From Spisula solida (lineage: Eukaryota > Mollusca > Bivalvia > Venerida > Mactridae), in assembly GCA_947247005.1 (NCBI GenBank), contig OX365955.1:16783322-16847321 (forward strand): 64,000 bases of DNA, written 5' to 3'. Position 1 is the stretch's first letter; each line of letters begins with the position of its first letter. The notes beneath the pieces were generated by a model. It was not told the origin of the DNA. It ran no database searches and worked only from the letters and a program-made list of their open reading frames with translations. Shown piece by piece: positions 11,001-22,400 of the stretch. A program made the translations under genes and the position numbers.

Positions 11001-13232
11001 AACCATGGAATAGAACCCAGATCTCTAGGGGCCGTTTTTCAATACTATCTTTTGACATCAAATTCATACAAATTTTCAAAGGAATATACACTTGAGGACT
11101 TTAAAAATGCCTGCCCTGACCTAAAGTCAAATATCACTTAAATTATTTTACGTGTTTGTTTATTAGTCTTTCCGACATATAATTCAATTTAGTTTGTGAA
11201 AGAATGTTATCTCGGTATTTTTTTGGAATCATGCAAGCGCACTCACCCTAGGCAAAAGTGTTGGGTTTTCAATACAGGCTATACGTGGCATTACTCTTAA
11301 GTGCGCTCCTATTTGTATGACGGTGTAGGCACACTTATCCGTTGAATGCACTTGTTAATCGTTTTCTACCTTATAAGTTTGTATTAAAGCATCTGCAAAT
11401 TTTCATAATGCTGGTTTATTTTAACGCACGCACCAACCTACCTCATTTCATTTCCATGTTCAAAAGGATATAAGATTTTGAATTTGCCAATTTTAGTTAT
11501 AAACCTTAAAACTTGGTGATTTTGAATGTCTGCCTACATGCGTAGACATTCTTTTCAAGTTTTGTTATTGACTTTGGCCATGCTTGTATAAAATTTCACA
11601 GGTGATTGTTGTATTTGAACATGCATATATATTATTGTGAGTATCTTATTAGTGTAGAAAGTTGGTTAGAGGACTTTGTAGATAAATGTCATCTCACATA
11701 CCGGTATTAGGAGTAGTTGCGCCCAAAGCCTGTATTGAAAGTCCCACACCTTTGGTGTGTGCACATGCAGGATACCAGAAAATAATGAGATAATTATCTT
11801 TTACTTACATAAATTGAATATTATGTAAGAAAGATTAATAAACAAACACTTAATATAATTTTTCAATATGAAATAAATAATTTTAGCGATATTAGACTTT
11901 AAGTCAGCTGAGGCGTTTTTAAAGTCCTCAAGTGTATACTTACTTGTTCCTCTTCTACACATAAATGAATATATAGCTTGCATATAATTATCCTTGTACT
12001 GCATTTAATAGTAGAAAGGTTTTTATGTTAAGTGGAACACTTGGTAATAGTTTAATTCCAAGAACATCTCTGCATGTGTCTAACTGTAGTGAAGTGATCC
12101 TGGAGACAGTTTTCTCAGGTCTGCCATACTGTTTACAATACACTTTATCACAAATGTTCGTTTATCTAAGACATATTGTTATATTACAGGTATGTGAACG
12201 GATATTGTTAGAGTTATTCTGTCTGGAAATTAGTACAGTGTTCCATGAACCAGTTCCAAAATCAGTAAGTGTAACTATTCTATTCTTGTATAATTCATTG
12301 AAACCAATAAAATCGTGTGTGTAACGAACAACTGACATATAATTCATGTATACAATCCTAATACAAGACTAGTGACAGGATGTGAATTTGTGTTAAAATG
12401 GTGTTAAAGGGCAATTTAAATTATTGACTTGTATAGTGATGAGAATGTAGTTTATTCTAATTTTGTAAATAGATTGAAATTCTGCTTGCCCTAGTTAACT
12501 GTGCGGATAGAACACTAAACTTGACTCTTGAACGATCCAGGTTTTATGCTTGGTCAACAAGTTATGTTCCGTCCTTGACTTATGCAAAGGTCATGTTATC
12601 CACATGTGGAGATGATCCCAGATGTTCGTTGCTTGTGGAAGGATAAGTTAATGTTACTGGTTGATGATTGATTCCAGGAAAACAGTGAAGGTTGGGTCAG
12701 CTGACCGACATACATGACTGTAAAATTGTTTGAAAAATACCAATAAACACGATAGAAATAAACTAATTAAGGCTATCTTAACTACTTTACAAGTACTTCA
12801 ATGATTTGTTGCTGAGTATTGTTTTGGTACGATGCTATGCTTCCTTTGTTACAGGTTCCAAATTATCACAAGATTATACAGTCACCCATGGATTTGTCAA
12901 CGATAAAATCAAAACTGCGAAGAGGTCATTTTGCACACTATGACACTATCATGGATTTCATCAGTGATGTTAATTTGGTGTTCAAGAACTGCTTTAAATT
13001 CAACCAGCCCACATCAGACGTATTTGCTGTTGGCAAATCTGTGAAAAATTACTTTGAATCTCTTGTGAAGCATTTTCTGCCCTGCTTTGTAGATTCCATG
13101 CTTCAGGATATGAATACACCTCTTGAAGCTCAGGAGGGTAATGGTTTTGATGGTCCAAGTCGTAGCAAGAAGCGAAGAAGTCCGGCACCTGACTCGACGA
13201 GGGAAAACAGTAGTCCACATCATATGCTCTGA
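1821..13232 (+). CDS. TIF1-family (TRIM24/TRIM33-like) protein, 3' part: PHD finger plus bromodomain
   Basis: Four exons join in frame: 1821-2044, 10714-10843, 12190-12264 and 12855-13232 (stop TGA). Each junction has a clear GT-AG pair (for example donor AAG/GTAAGT at 2045 and acceptor TTACAG before 12190). The joined product has a C4HC3 PHD finger followed by a bromodomain at the C terminus, the order found in TIF1 proteins (TRIM24, TRIM33, TRIM66). Known members read modified histone tails and act as transcriptional coregulators in the nucleus. The N-terminal RING, B-box and coiled-coil exons are not visible in 1-1820 and should lie upstream of the window. I cannot tell TRIM24 from TRIM33 orthology here. 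The introns are large (8.7 kb, 1.3 kb, 0.6 kb) and full of repeats. Confidence 0.93.
3005..3195 (+). mobile_element. MITE with CAGGGGTTCCA terminal inverted repeats
   Basis: Begins CAGGGGTTCCATTTGACT and ends with the near-complement TGGAAACCCTGG. The interior (ACCCTCAAGATTTTTG, AATCATGGGTAATTTG, AAAATGACCCTTAAG) recurs at 16.07 kb and, inverted, at 51.36 kb. Confidence 0.75.
6790..7050. repeat. Degenerate short tandem repeat (about 35-40 bp)
   Basis: Repeated GACAGG-x-CAGAGACCATGATATG phrases, at least six, with heavy decay. Confidence 0.6.
8213..8231 (+). repeat. Poly-G tract (19 G)
   Basis: Uninterrupted G run directly readable in the sequence; preceded by further G-rich sequence. Confidence 0.95.
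8531..9484 (+). mobile_element. GGTCA tandem element with terminal hairpins (copy A)
   Basis: Opens with TTTAGCTCACCTGTCAC, loop AAA, then GTGACAGAGTGAGCT, a 5' hairpin. The body is six units of about 146 bp, marked by CACTAGAGGTCAC near 8627, 8773, 8928, 9074, 9218 and 9366. It closes with GACAGGTGAGCG, the inverse of the start, then a hairpin AGGGCCC-TTT-GGGCCCT and the end CTCTTGTT. This is non-coding; the several small ORFs across it are repeat shadows. It resembles non-autonomous TIR or Helitron-like elements with tandem cores described from bivalves; I cannot assign a superfamily. Confidence 0.85.
9646..9747. mobile_element. Short MITE (102 bp) with CCGTATTTCCCCGA termini
   Basis: Left end CCGTATTTCCCCGATT pairs with right end AATTCGGGGAAAACAG, flanked by TA on both sides, as expected for a Tc1/mariner-type target duplication. 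Confidence 0.7.
10714..10843 (+). CDS. TIF1-like exon: end of PHD finger and linker
   Basis: Acceptor TTACAG precedes 10714 and the donor is GTAGGT after 10843. The split codon AG/T joins it in frame to the previous exon. It supplies EQWTCTMC, the last PHD Cys pair after the conserved Trp, then a linker of about 35 residues rich in Ser, Leu and Lys. The exon is 130 nt and ends on a codon boundary, matching the phase of the next exon. Confidence 0.9.
11080..11942. mobile_element. Long foldback / long-TIR element in TIF1-like intron
   Basis: The left arm, about 11080-11300, and right arm, about 11705-11942, are reverse complements at roughly 75-80% by eye. Matched phrases are TATACACTTGAGGACTTTAA, GTGTTTGTTTATTA, TTCAATTTA and TTTCAATACAGGCT. 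A spacer of about 400 bp lies between them. No ORF of note inside. Confidence 0.8.
12190..12264 (+). CDS. TIF1-like exon: bromodomain helix Z
   Basis: A 75-nt exon (25 codons) between acceptor TTACAG and donor GTAAGT. It encodes [20 protein letters not shown] and then PVPKS, the start of a TIF1-type bromodomain (in TRIM24 this region also reads C-E-R-L-L-L followed by a PVP motif). An open frame runs on through the intron on both sides, but the exon limits are set by the splice sites and by continuity with the next exon. Confidence 0.9.
12855..13232 (+). CDS. TIF1-like last coding exon: bromodomain body and C terminus
   Basis: The exon starts after GTTACAG and ends at TGA 13230-13232. It encodes the ZA loop ([17 protein letters not shown]) and helices A to C. 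The acetyl-lysine-contacting Asn is present in the motif CFKFNQP (codon at 13002-13004), so the pocket looks competent. A short tail of about 40 residues follows, with a basic patch (SRSKKRR) that could be a nuclear localisation signal. About 1 kb of AT-rich non-coding sequence follows, presumably 3' UTR. No AATAAA lies close by, so the end of the transcript is undetermined. Confidence 0.94.
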   Translation, partial: VPNYHKIIQSPMDLSTIKSKLRRGHFAHYDTIMDFISDVNLVFKNCFKFNQPTSDVFAVGKSVKNYFESLVKHFLPCFVDSMLQDMNTPLEAQEGNGFDGPSRSKKRRSPAPDSTRENSSPHHML

Positions 13233-14340
13233 TGAAAACATTGTGTACATGTGTTTGCATTAACTGTTCAAGAGACATTAATTTAGCTTTGTGACAACTT
13301 AAGGTGCACTCTAATGTATGAAGCTGTTTATACTGTGTTTATACTAGGTCTGAGTACAGCATATCAGGTGTTTGACCTTACGGATAGGCATATACATGTA
13401 TATATATAAACAAATATTCCAAGTATTGAAGCATGAAGCGTGTTAACCTTACTTCATGTACAGTATAGTCTGTATATCAGCCAATGTATGCTCCTATTTC
13501 ATGTATAAAGACATTTAACGGAGATATCGGTATTTCACCTTTCAGATATAAGCATATCGGTATGTTTCCAGGTTAAACACGCAATATGGCATTAAGGGTA
13601 CAAACAACTTAGTTTTATTGATAAGAAAAAAAATAGTCCCACATGGGACAAGTGAATGAAAATTATCTTACGTTAATCAGTATCATTTGAGCTACACAAG
13701 GCAGGTGTAATGAGTACGGTTTGGTGATTGTGATAGAAATATTGTTGAAAGAATTATAAGCCTTGAAGGCTTTTATAGATGTTTGTGAATTTAGAAGGGT
13801 TTATAAGGTGTTACCAAGCGAGATGGCTTACAGTGTGTTCATTCTGTGTATGTAGTTACGTTTTTGTGTTGTCCTATGTCTATGTACACATTATTGTTTG
13901 TTATTACATTTTATAGCAATTTGTTTATGCATTTTAGTGCAAGTGTTGTTTCACTTATGTTATTTTACTTTAACTCTGACGCAAATTATTTTTTGGAAAA
14001 TAGTTACAAAGTTTTCTGTTGATGTTGCAAGGCAAGAACTGTGTTAACATCTATAGAATAATTTTACATATTTTATTTCTGGCATATGTTGCGTGTTCCA
14101 ATTGATTTAAGCTGATTGCGATCGAAACCTTCAAGCACATTTCAAGTAAATTTTATATGAGTTAGTTATTGTACAAATTCTTGAGGCCACCTTGCAAAAC
14201 TTTATATTTTGAATTTGTCCAAAAGGCTGAACTAATTAAAAGCTGAAAGATAGAAATATTACATTTGAATCCATGACCATAGCAAATTGTAGCCAATTCC
14301 TTTATCCATTTTACTGCCACTCCTTAACTCTATTTCTTAG
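13233..14340 (+). other. Probable 3' UTR and downstream sequence of the TIF1-like gene
   Basis: AT-rich sequence with no ORF or repeat I recognise. A canonical AATAAA is absent; an ATTAAA-like signal occurs near 14233. Transcript end not fixed. Confidence 0.35.
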
Positions 14341-16070
14341 ATAATGTTACGTCAAATTGTGCCCATCTCCAATCATATTTCAATAATGAGTTCATACAGA
14401 GGGGAAACAAGCCAATTATGGAAATGGATGCAACAAGAAAATTTATCAAGGGAGATAATTCATGATATTGTACCCAAAAAGCTGCACATGAAATGTGTCT
14501 TTTATCAGACTTGTCAAGTTGTGTTAAGGGGGACCACTCCTGACGATTTTGCGTCGTCTGCGCATCATTTCGCGCAGCTGGTTTACGGATGTTGCGACGA
14601 TTCTGAGAACGATTTTTTCGCTGCCTGACTGCGTGTTTTGCTTTAAATATATCTTAAATTGAATTGTTCAAGCGAGGTTCGTCAATTGCCAGGGAAATAA
14701 CCGCTGTGGGAGTTTGATTCGTTATTTTTTTTTATATTTACGACACCGGACTGCTTTACGACACGTAAACATTTTCACGAAAATGAAACTTATGACCGTG
14801 ATAAAAAGCTGTTTTAAATCAACTGTGTGCGCGAATAGACTCGGTAATATTGTCGTAGTACATGTGGGCCACTAATACATGACCAGGTTCGATCGTTTAA
14901 CGTACATCATGGCAGAAGACACGAAACTCGGGTCGTCAGGGACGACTCTCACAGATCTGACCTGTTCAAGTCAAGAAGTTGTGTCAACATTATTCGAATT
15001 CGACAATTCAGATCGTCATTGATCGTGAGTATAAAGTCAATTTGGTTACGTGTGTGTTTCCTAATACTGCCTTACAACATGTTCTATCCTTACTGGTAGG
15101 ACATATGCTTGATCTAGATAATGGGACTCTGTGTAGACTCTAGTCCAGTGTAGCCACAAATGACCTGGTTGGTGTACCCAATGTTTAGGCTTAGTGTACA
15201 TGCTGGGTGCAGATCGATTATCATCATAAGTCCTGGACAAAGGGTGACAGGCTACTGTCCACTTTTGTACGATGACTCGCTGGCCAAAATCAGGAGCCCT
15301 TTGCCTTACCAAACTGCCACCGAGCGCTGGATAGTGGTATGCTAGAAAACAGCTTGCTTCAGAAAAGCATGACATAGCAAATGAAATATATGCTACTGGC
15401 GAGCGCTCTCAGATAGCAGACCGTTGCACAGCAAAGTGCTACCGAAGCGGTCTGTTGCATAAGAAGGCACTTGGTAGCGCTCACCTAGCAAAGTGCTGAG
15501 AAACGGTATGCTATTGACAAACACTTGTTGCTGGCTGGTTGCATGTAGTTGCAAAGACACAGTAAAGCGCTCGATTGCGGTATTTGGTAGCGCTTTGGTT
15601 AGGCAACAGGCTCCAAATGGTCACCAACAAATGTCTAAGGCACATTTTGATTATATCAGTCAGACTCTAAGCCCCGATGGCTAGCCCCTGGCCTGATTAG
15701 CCAAAATGTATGCTGGCCGATCCATCAGTCTGCGATTGAAACAAGACTCAATTTATGATATTTTTTCATAATAACATAAATTTATGGAATAAAATATGTA
15801 GCCCCTATACATGCGCAACTATCTCCTATATAAGTATAACCAGTTCTTCTCAAGTTGGGTGGGAAACACGGAAAAGTGTTCCTAAAATTTTTAGTGGCCC
15901 AACTGGTATTCAAACCTTGGACCTCCACATCATTATTCAGTATTTGGTAGTGTCTAGAGCTTAATAACTTACTAAGTTTGCTTGACTTCCATAGGTCACT
16001 CATTCAGAATATATTCAAATTATTATTATAAATTACCTATAAAAGTATAATACCAAAATGTCTATAGATC
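14341..16070. other. Unassigned region with candidate first exon and repetitive hairpin-rich block
   Basis: A 94-codon open frame at 14344-14628 and a 38-codon frame at 14909-15021, followed by GTGAGT, match no family I know. The stretch 15300-15620 repeats short phrases (TAGCGCT, GCAAAGTGCT, ACGGTATGCTA) and small inverted repeats. I see nothing firm. Confidence 0.25.
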
Positions 16071-16072
16071 TA

Positions 16073-16278
16073 CAGGAGTTCCATTTGACTCAGGAGTAGG
16101 AGTTTTGACCCTTGAAATTTCCAAAAAGCCACATTTTGACCCTGAAGATTTTGGTTTAAAGGGTCCTTAAGCTTTTCTCTTAAAATCATGGTTATTTTGT
16201 CTATGAAATATGGTAAAATTTAGTCAAATGTATCAAAATGACCCTTCTGTTCAGATTCAGAAGCTAGTGGAACCCCTG
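16073..16278 (+). mobile_element. MITE with CAGGGGTTCCA terminal inverted repeats
   Basis: Begins CAGGAGTTCCATTTGACT and ends AGTGGAACCCCTG. Same interior as the copy at 3005-3195. Confidence 0.78.
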
Positions 16279-18104
16279 GATCTATATAGTGATTTTTTTA
16301 TTTCATTGTTAGAACTTTGTATCAGTATAGAATTATAAAAAGATGTGACCTATTGTAACTATTGTCTGAGATTCATTTGGATTTCTAATTTCAGATTATG
16401 CTGGACCAGTGTAAAAGCAGACATTAAACAACACAGTCTGAAAGAACGTCTACCATACTATTTGTACTATTGTGAAAATTTCAAGGCATGGTTGCATTCA
16501 GTCTGGCTATAGTACCTTCAAACAGGGTAATAATTTTTAAACTTTGCTGTATATAATATATGTAAAATCTTGTTTATGATCCGGTTTAACATGTTTAACA
16601 ATTTTTCGGTTATATGCGGCGGCTCTCTTAAAAAATCTGGTTTCCTGGATGGTATTCTTACTTGTTCTTAATTACCCTTCCACAAGGATCCAACAACTTC
16701 TCCACATGTGGAGGAAAAATCAAATTTACCTACATGGACTAACAATAGAATCTGGATGAACAAGCCCACTAACCAAGATTTAACCTCAGCTACATTTTTT
16801 ACATCATTTATAAAAAGTAAAGAGTGAAAATGCCTCTGACATCATGTATAGCTTATATGGAATGACAATTGTGTATATTAAAAAAGAAGTTTTTCCATTG
16901 TAACAATCTTAGTAACCACCTGAAGTTGCACAATTATTATCATTTTTGTGTATTATTTGAATCTTGTGTATAATATGCAAAGTTTTTAAATCTTGATACC
17001 AATATTAAATTATATTGCTATAGTATATTAAGTGCACTTGACTTATTTGCACTTAATAAATCTCACTGAATATTGCACATTTTGTTGCATACACAAAGTG
17101 TTACATTTATTTACAATGTCCCTTTTGTATCAAATGTTTTAATAATAAAATTTTATTTTATTTGTTTTCAGTGTCCTAGACTATTGTTCATGTACTTCCT
17201 GCTGTCTGAAGACACCCAGTGACCAAGATGTGATGCATTACTAAAAAGATAATGAAGACACTCATATAAGACATTCAAAAGTGTTCTGTGTTAAACAAGG
17301 CCAATGAATCAGTATACCAAGTGCAAATTAGTGCATACAAATTATACAACATTAATGCATGCTTTTAAAGTTTGATTGAAATAGACATTATTCGTGTTCA
17401 CAGGATGTTTAAATTGTTTATAGATATTTACTTCAAATAGTATTGAAAATCATACATGCTCGAGTATTGATACATTATAGTCAGAGTTTAGTGTTGACCT
17501 ACATATTTAGGTAGAAGTATGAAATAGTATATATTAGATTAATTGTTACTATGTTGCTTACAGTCAAACTTGTTTTAAAGACCACCTGTGAACAAAAATC
17601 AATATTATAAAACCCGTCTATAAAGACCACCTTTTTACACAGTGTATAAACAAGTCAATTTCCGGTTATCGCAATATAGTCTTGCAATAAGTCATACAGT
17701 GATAGGAAATCACCAGATGTTTCAATCACAATTAGTCATACAAGTTGAATTGTATAGTATCCCAATAAGTCATACATTGATTTGGTTTATATGCTGTGTT
17801 TAATGTCTCATCAGATCACTTTTCATTGATATTTGGCCTGTTTTGAGAAGATACCCATCAGCTGGAACTACATTTTACTATCTGTTTTAGTGTTACCATG
17901 GGTCATCTTTCTACACAAAACTGACTTTAATTCCAGTTGATAATTGCCAGAAATCATATACAGTATACTGATATTATTGAGTATACTATGTCAATAATGT
18001 CACTGCGGTCGAACTACTTTTTCATGTCAGCTATGGGTGTTCTTACTCACATGATTGGTTGCATGTGCAGATCCAAAAGGTGTGGTACAAGGGATCAAAA
18101 TGGT

Positions 18105-18437
18105 TTTATTATCCCCCGCTGAAGGCGAAGGGATATAGTAATAGTATTTGTCTGTCCATCCCATATTTTTTCCATAGCATAACTCTAAAACTATTTGAGG
18201 TATTGACTTGAAACTTGATATATGAATAGATGTCATCTAGGAGAAGTTCAGTGACTAAGAAACATAACTCTAGCTGGTACCATTATTGAATTATTTCCCT
18301 TTAACCAAAGTTATGATATTCCCCTTGATGTTATTTACTAACATTTTAACAGAATAAGGGACCCTGATTGACTTAGGTTTGTATGGACAAGGCTTTTATG
18401 GGGCCTTAAGCGTTTATTAAACACAGTCTTGTTCTAT
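18105..18437 (+). mobile_element. Non-coding element with 5' hairpin and CTTGTT end
   Basis: Starts with TATCCCCCGCTGAAGGCG and GGGATATAG, a hairpin (TATCCC...GGGATA). Ends with GCGTTTATTAAACACAG and TCTTGTT, matching the ends of the repeats at 1.3 kb and 28.3 kb (inverted). Confidence 0.7.
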
Positions 18438-19139
18438 CTAGTCCTGTTTCTATTTAATACCCGTTGGTAGCAAACATATATGGTGGGGATGGCCATGTGA
18501 ACATAACTATTGTTGTAGATAACATTGCTGCTAATAAGTCTTGAAAATGGGATGCAAATAATGCATTTCATGTTTAAAGAATAATGACTTGGTATAAATT
18601 GCATGGCTTACAGTATCCATACTCTTTGTTATGCAAATAAACTGATATTTTTATGAAATATTCTTGTTTGTATTTCCTAGAAACAGTATGTGCTTTTGAA
18701 ATGCATTGTCATGGGTGAAAGTTGTCAGTATAAATATAGATTACAGAATTTTGAGAAACAATTGCACTATGTAATTTACATGAAAAAAATCTATGAACAA
18801 TCTTCAGTATTTGAGATTATTTTTTCAGTATTTTGAACAATTTTATTTTTCACCCATGGATAGTGTTATAAATAATTCATCCAAGACCTGTGAACAAATA
18901 CCTACAAGTTTGTAGTTAAATATGACAGCAGTTGATGTAACTGGTTTTACAGGAATCAAACATGCAATGCTCCGCCAACGTTCTATCCTGATACATAACT
19001 GGACAAGTTGATCTGAACCACACTAAGTTTTTTCTGTATGACAATGCACACTCTGTCTCAATCATAGTCTCTTGCCATTGTTGAATGATCAGTTCTATGA
19101 GTTTCATGAAGTAGTATGACACAGTTCTCAAATTACAGT

Positions 19140-21140
19140 ATACATGTAATTATCAACACAATGTCAAAATTTGGTGGATATGCACCATGATAAGGCTTTG
19201 TGTTGCGCCTCAAACTGCAGTCAAAGGTCAAGGATGGAGATCAAATGCTAAAAATGCACATTATACTTAGTCTGTACATTAATTTCCTCTTATGTATTTC
19301 ATACAGACTCTAGTATACATGTTAATAAGTGAATTTATAATAAATGTGAAGCATAAACACAATTCCAACGACATAAACACCAATATCTGCATGTCATAGG
19401 GACAACTGCCTTGTTTTCCTTATTTCTGGAGAATCGTTGCCATGGCAACAGTTTCAAATAAAAAAAGTGTATCGTACTTTGTTGTGAGCTGAATCAAGTA
19501 GTTTTAAAGATTCCTAGCAATTTATGACCAAACAACAGCTTTATTATGTGAGAAGTTGTAATGACCCATTTGTGTTGAAAAAAGTGGGTGGGGTAATTTG
19601 ACGTGGTTTTAAGCCAATTTGGTGTATTCTGAACGTAATAAATGAACAAATTCATTAAATAACAATGCCAAATAAATGGTATCGTATGTACAGTGGCGAT
19701 CCAGTTGATTGAACATGATATGTTGATTTAAAATTAATTTATTTAACAAATATTTGGATTTTGCCTCTTTCAAACTGGGTAAGGTTACACATTTCGCGTT
19801 ATAACTCTCTTAAATGCACATTAGCATATGTTTTTGAAGTTTTCTATTCAAACACAACATATTTTTCTTTCATTTTACCATGGTCACAAAAAATCGTAGT
19901 TATTATTTCAACAAGAATTTTTAGGTTTAAATATTGAATTAAACTTCATTTTGGCGCCATTTTTAAAATAATTTATATGTCCTTAAAACTCCCATAAAAC
20001 TAACATTCTGGTCGTATTTGCCATACTTTTAATCTTTTCATCATTTGTATTGTTAGTATATCGATTATTGCCTAGATTCTGATGTACTTTTAACAATTTT
20101 GGTTCATATTTATTTAATTACCGGCCATTTCTTAACCCCTACCCCCTTTTCAATAGCTTTAGATGCTAAAATGGCCGTTTTGAGGTGTGTTATTTCGATT
20201 TGATATTACAAAAAAAGTAAGTCATTAACCTATGTTTTTCTACTCAAAAACGAACTTCGCATAGGTTGAACTTAGCAAAAAACATGGTTTCAAAAAATCG
20301 TAGTTATTTTGATTTCAGGAGTGGGCCCCCTTAAGGTGGATGGGAGTAAAAGCCTTAAGGGTTAACAATTCCAACAAATGTGCATGATTATTAATATTTT
20401 TTAAGTTTTAACAAAATGTGCATGCCAGGAGAGATTCTGTTTGATATTAATACTTTGATACTGACATTATTACTTTGATATTGTTTGTTTACTTGTGGTA
20501 AATTTGTTTCCCATGACATGTTTGTACATACCACTGGTACGTGACTTAATATTAAATAATTTTGGTGCATTTCTGTAGAAAAATCAAGTGGCATGAATAA
20601 CACTCATTCATCGCTTGAATGTTTGTGTAAGAATACAATACTTCAGGTTGTTTTTAACTTTGAGTTGATTTTTCTAGCGACATCAGCCAAAAATTACATC
20701 ACATACCATGTGGTTTGTCCACACTTATGACAGCAATAAGTTGTTTGACATTTTTCGTTGAGATTATTTGAATGTCATACATTACTACCAAGTGTTATGT
20801 AGCATTTAGATGATCAGTTGTAACTAATAAGTATTATAATATTATTCCTATAATCTTGCCATACCTCTTGGAAAGACTACATTGTTCATGCATGATAATT
20901 CTAAATGATTTGCAGGCCCCAATCTTGTAGAATAAATCTTCCAATAGGAGGTGAATCTCAGCTCAAATAATGTTACATATCATTTACTAGACCACTTTCA
21001 AATTCTGCATTACAGAACTATGTAGTGCTTATTACAACCAACTTACGAGCTCCAACTTAAGAATAATAAGAATGCCGAGCATAGCCTTTATTTGCCCCAG
21101 TTAGCTTCATGCTGAAATATGGCAGGCATATTATGTGTGC
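19140..21140. other. Gene-free AT-rich region
   Basis: No coding exon recognised. ATCGTAGTTATT recurs at about 19.90 and 20.30 kb. The segment ends in GGAGTGGGCCCCCTTAAGG near 20.31-20.34 kb, whose complement also begins the block near 14.53 kb, suggesting a common repeat terminus. Confidence 0.35.
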
Positions 21141-21195
21141 CCCCACCCGGGTCGCCAGATTAGACAGCAAGCGCGCTAACCATTGAGCTACGTAT
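21140..21195 (-). repeat. tRNA-like (SINE head) fragment
   Basis: On the minus strand GTAGCTCAATGGTTAGCGC gives a D-arm/A-box, then CTAATCTGGCGACCCGGG. The B-box GGTTCGANTCC is missing, so this is a decayed tRNA-derived fragment, not a tRNA gene. Confidence 0.45.
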
Positions 21196-21611
21196 TTGAT
21201 TTGAGTGAAACTTGATTTGGAGCCATGGTTTCTGCTGTTTATGCTTTTACCTATGGGTCAGGACAGTTGACAAACAGGTGTACAGTTTTTATCTATATGT
21301 CAGGACTGTTGGCCGACAGGTGTTCCAGTTAACACCTCTTGTGTTCCGCAAATTAAAAAAAATCCATTTTGTGTGCGTTTGTTGTTACAACTCTGATCAT
21401 TCCAGGGTACATTCCTGAACCAGTGATCCTCAGTAATAAATAAATCGGCGTCTATATATAATCAATACCAAATATTGAACTTTAGTATGCCCTTCTTCAA
21501 TAATAAGTAATCAACAAAATTATGACGCCACAAAAACACATTTTTACCAGAATCAACCGAATTAAAATTTCGAGAAAATTAGTGATTTTATAATATACAT
21601 CATGGTGCATT

Positions 21612-22400
21612 TTTAGCTCACCTGCCACAAAGTGGCAAGGTGCGCTTTTGTGATTGTTTTATGTCCGTCATCCGTCTGTCAGTCCGTCCGTTAGACATTT
21701 CACCGTTAACACTCTAGCACTTTCAATTTTGCTTTGATCTTCATCAAACTTGGTCAGTAGTTGTATCTAAATGAAATGAAGGTCAAGTATGAAGTTGGGT
21801 CATGTGAGGTCAAACACTAGGTCAAAAGGTCAAATAATAGCAAAACCTTGTTAACACTAAGGAGGTCACATTTTTGCGTTGATCTTCACTAAACTTGGTC
21901 AGTAGTTGTATCTCAATGAAATTAAGGTCAAGTATGAAGTTGGGTCATGTGAGGTCAAACACTAGGTCAAAAAATAGCAAAACCTTGTTAACACTAAGGA
22001 GGTCACATTTTTGCTTTGATCTTCACCAAACTTGGTCAGTAGTTGTATCTCAATGAAATCTAGGTCAAGTATGAAGTTCGGTCAAAAACTAGGTCAAATA
22101 ATAGCAAAACCTTATTATCACTCTTGAGGCCATATTTTTGCTTTAATCTTCATCAACTTTGGTCAAAATGTTTATCTTGATGACCTTAAGGTCACGTTTG
22201 AAGTTGGGTCATATTGGTAAAAAACTAGGTCAATATGTCAAATAATAGCAATACATTTTTAACACTCTGGAGGCCTCAGTTTTGCTTTAACCTTCATCAA
22301 GTTTAGTCAAAAATTTTATCTTGATGACCTTAAGGTCAAGTTCAAAGTTTGGCCATGTTTAGCAGGTGAGCGCCCGAGGATCTACATGATCCTCTTGTTT
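21612..22400 (+). mobile_element. GGTCA tandem element with terminal hairpins (copy B)
   Basis: 5' hairpin AGCTCACCTGCCAC-AAA-GTGGCAAGGTGCGCT. The body is about five units of 140 bp, each with TTAACACT...GAGGTCAC, then CTTGGTCAGTAGTTGTATCT. The 3' end is AGCAGGTGAGCG, then hairpin GAGGATC-TACAT-GATCCTC and CTCTTGTT. Same design as 8531-9484 with largely different sequence. Confidence 0.85.

Noticed and set aside
12025..12324. 99-codon frame as a separate gene
   Set aside because: It is the intron read-through around TIF1-like exon 12190-12264.
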